Shown: in pieces, positions 62,832 through 64,000 of the stretch
Numbering within the stretch: the stretch's first letter is position 1
Layout of the letters: the number at the start of each line of letters is the position of its first letter
Source of the DNA: Bacillota bacterium
GTDB lineage: Bacteria; Bacillota; Clostridia; Lachnospirales; Lachnospiraceae
Direction of reading: 5' to 3'
DNA length: 64,000 bases
NCBI GenBank assembly: GCA_023392615.1
Contig: JAEVYT010000041.1
Span: 1-64,000, forward strand
Position numbers and translations under genes: made by a program
The notes under the pieces: generated by a model
The model's input: only the letters and a program-made list of their open reading frames with translations
Database searches by the model: none
Told to the model about the DNA's origin: nothing

Positions 62832-63179
62832 TTATTCACCAGCAATCTCGATTCTTAAAGTTTTGATTTTCTCATTATGAAGTGTAAAGTGAAAATCAAG
62901 CGGAACCGGGCTTCCCTCAAAATCACCTGCTATCGTCCCAGTAACCACAGTCTCTTCGTTATTCTCTACACAATTTGTGATTTCCGTCGTTACATTAGCA
63001 GAACGATTCGCCTTCATAATGTGTGCACTAACTGCTTTTGGTCCATGATATTCTTCTCCTTCATCTACCAGCAAAGCATCCTTTGCAAAGCATTCTTCAA
63101 GTAATTCGTCATCATAGACCTCAGAAGCATGATAGTAGTTTAAAATTGTTTGTGGTAAGGTAAATGTTTTCTTTCTCAT
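62832..63179 (-). CDS. NTF2-like (SnoaL-type) protein
   Basis: Protein of 115 residues: 'LPQTILNYYHASEVYDDELLEECFAKDALLVDEGEEYHG' forms the typical helix pair and first strand, followed by 'AVSAHIMKA', 'VVTGTIAGDFEGSPVPLDFHFTL', the NTF2-like cone fold. Such proteins bind small hydrophobic ligands or act as isomerases; nothing here says which. Single gene next to a WYL regulator on the same strand. Confidence 0.8.
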   Translation of the reverse strand: MRKKTFTLPQTILNYYHASEVYDDELLEECFAKDALLVDEGEEYHGPKAVSAHIMKANRSANVTTEITNCVENNEETVVTGTIAGDFEGSPVPLDFHFTLHNEKIKTLRIEIAGE

Positions 63180-63273
63180 AGTTATTATTCTCCTTATTAT
63201 TTTCTAAATTCTAAGTTTATATTGTTCTGACAATCCCACCATCAATGGTATTCTCGGCTCCAATAGAAACATC

Positions 63274-63319
63274 ATATCAAAGATAACCTGACATCACTAT
63301 GTCAGGTTATCTTTGATAT
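63274..63319. repeat. 46-bp perfect palindrome at WYL gene end
   Basis: Perfect 21-base arms, from ATATCAAAGATAACCTG to its complement, around a CACT loop. The WYL stop codon (63307-63309) lies in the right arm. T-rich only on the plus side, so it may be a minus-strand 3' structure or a cruciform site. Confidence 0.7.
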
Positions 63320-64000
63320 TTTTTATTAATTTTATTTATTTCATTCTTTATCTTATCCCGTAGCTTCAATGGTGCCAATACCTCCATATCAGCGCCAAAG
63401 GATAGAATATATCGGATTGCCCAATCATTAACTGGCAACGTGGTTACAATTGTAAAGGAACCATCCTCATTTTTTATAATATCTTTTTCATCGAACTCAT
63501 CGTAAACACGAAATGCACCTTTGGAAGAAAGATACAAGCGTACCTTAACCCACTTTTCCTTTCGATTCAAAGGTTCTTCCTTTGACCTAACTTCAAAGTT
63601 TTTCTCAGCGAAACTCTCCTGTGTTATTATGGCATCTGACATTCTTACAATTTTAAAATTTCTTAAAGTATGTTTGGTTAGGCAGAATGCTTCCAGATAC
63701 CAGGCATTTACTTTGAATATCAGTTTAACGGGTTCAACCCTGCGCATACTCTTTTCACCGAATGAATTGATATAATTAAATTCCAGTACTCTCCGGCTTA
63801 AGATGGCTTCTTTTATAATTGTAAACTGGCTCCTACTTCTTTCTTCACTGCCCCACGGGCTGAAATCCACCTCAATCCAATTTGTTAAGTTTTTATTGAA
63901 TAAATTACTAAGTTTGTTTAATATTTTATCCGCCTCCGGTGCTTTCGTTATTGAAAGACTCTGGAGGGCATATAATATCTCATCTTGTTCCCTTTCTGAA
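63307..64000 (-). CDS. WYL-domain regulator, YafY-like (5' truncated by window)
   Basis: C-terminal ~231 residues of a YafY-type transcription factor; the helix-turn-helix lies beyond the window edge. 'EREQDEILYALQSLSITKAP', 'LTNWIEVDFSPWGS' and 'ILSRRVLEFNYINSFGEKS' followed by 'RRVEPVKLIFKVNAWYLEAF' (the WYL signature, here WYL in 'NAWYLEAFC') define the family. The frame reads without stop to the right edge, so the full gene begins outside. It probably regulates a neighbour in response to a nucleotide or other small ligand. Confidence 0.9.
   Translation of the reverse strand, partial: SEREQDEILYALQSLSITKAPEADKILNKLSNLFNKNLTNWIEVDFSPWGSEERSRSQFTIIKEAILSRRVLEFNYINSFGEKSMRRVEPVKLIFKVNAWYLEAFCLTKHTLRNFKIVRMSDAIITQESFAEKNFEVRSKEEPLNRKEKWVKVRLYLSSKGAFRVYDEFDEKDIIKNEDGSFTIVTTLPVNDWAIRYILSFGADMEVLAPLKLRDKIKNEINKINKKYQR

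Noticed and set aside
1..64000. CRISPR array, rRNA, tRNA or prophage
   Set aside because: I saw no regularly spaced repeats, cloverleaf-forming segments or phage genes in the window; a covariance and repeat search would settle it.

Overview
The window reads as chromosomal DNA of an anaerobic, spore-forming, motile Firmicute, most likely a Lachnospiraceae / Clostridium cluster XIVa type organism. The evidence is the low G+C, AT-rich spacers, strong AGGAGG ribosome sites, spore coat genes (cotJ), a CheW/chemoreceptor pair under a cyclic-di-GMP riboswitch, many one-gene regulators, and a YtfQ/R/T-type sugar importer with a YesM/YesN two-component system. I saw no rRNA, tRNA, CRISPR array, prophage or transposase gene. 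The species assignment is inference.

Layout. 1-2.1 kb: two translationally coupled nitrogenase-component-1-like subunits, the second cut by the window edge. 2.3-6.3 kb: a DUF1801 protein, a DUF4395 membrane protein, and a YtrA-like GntR regulator with its ABC exporter. 6.3-13.2 kb: a membrane protein with two paralogous tiny proteins, a CotJA-CotJB fusion with CotJC, a radical SAM protein, an orphan 246-aa protein, a frameshifted membrane gene, a flavodoxin and a MarR regulator. 13.2-16.1 kb: chemoreceptor and CheW behind a c-di-GMP-I riboswitch. 16.2-21.3 kb: response regulator, sensor kinase, ABC ATPase and large FtsX-type permease. 21.4-23.7 kb: the K+ transporter Kup behind a yybP-ykoY-like (Mn2+) riboswitch. 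23.7-29.9 kb: TetR/MFS efflux pair with two operators, a C39-like protease, an orphan sugar-binding lipoprotein and a zinc phospholipase C-like protein. 30-37 kb: a secreted papain-like/Ig-like/FnIII protein, PadR with a truncated methyltransferase, an SGNH esterase, azoreductase, choloylglycine-hydrolase family protein, AraC regulator and a QueG-like iron-sulfur protein. 37-40.7 kb: a DeoR-controlled operon of two Gfo/Idh/MocA oxidoreductases and a UPF0303 protein. 40.9-43.7 kb: CFA synthase-like protein, MerR and SDR. 44.3-53.5 kb: galactofuranose-type ABC importer with two solute-binding proteins and a YesM/YesN pair. 53.7-58.8 kb: DUF3788, an EamA exporter, and an operon of a DUF1538 membrane protein, two PII-like proteins and an M23 protein. 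58.9-62.3 kb: a DUF362/EF-hand protein with an acetoacetate-decarboxylase-like protein. 62.3-64 kb: MazG-like, NTF2-like and WYL proteins.

How the parts work together. Most blocks are regulator plus effector modules: ligand-responsive repressors over visible palindromes (YtrA-like, MarR, TetR, DeoR), two two-component/ABC modules, and two riboswitches, one sensing c-di-GMP over chemotaxis genes and one probably sensing Mn2+ over a potassium transporter.

The best candidates for undescribed biology are the DUF1538-PII-PII operon (a duplicated-repeat transporter with its own two PII signal proteins); the yybP-ykoY/kup pairing with a three-codon ORF; a 90-bp repeat at 12.0 and 59.7 kb, 85/90 identical by my hand alignment, carrying its own ribosome site and start codon and in frame with two unrelated genes; the nitrogenase-like pair; and the DUF362/EF-hand plus ADC-like operon. 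Coordinates were read by eye and may be off by a base or two for sites.
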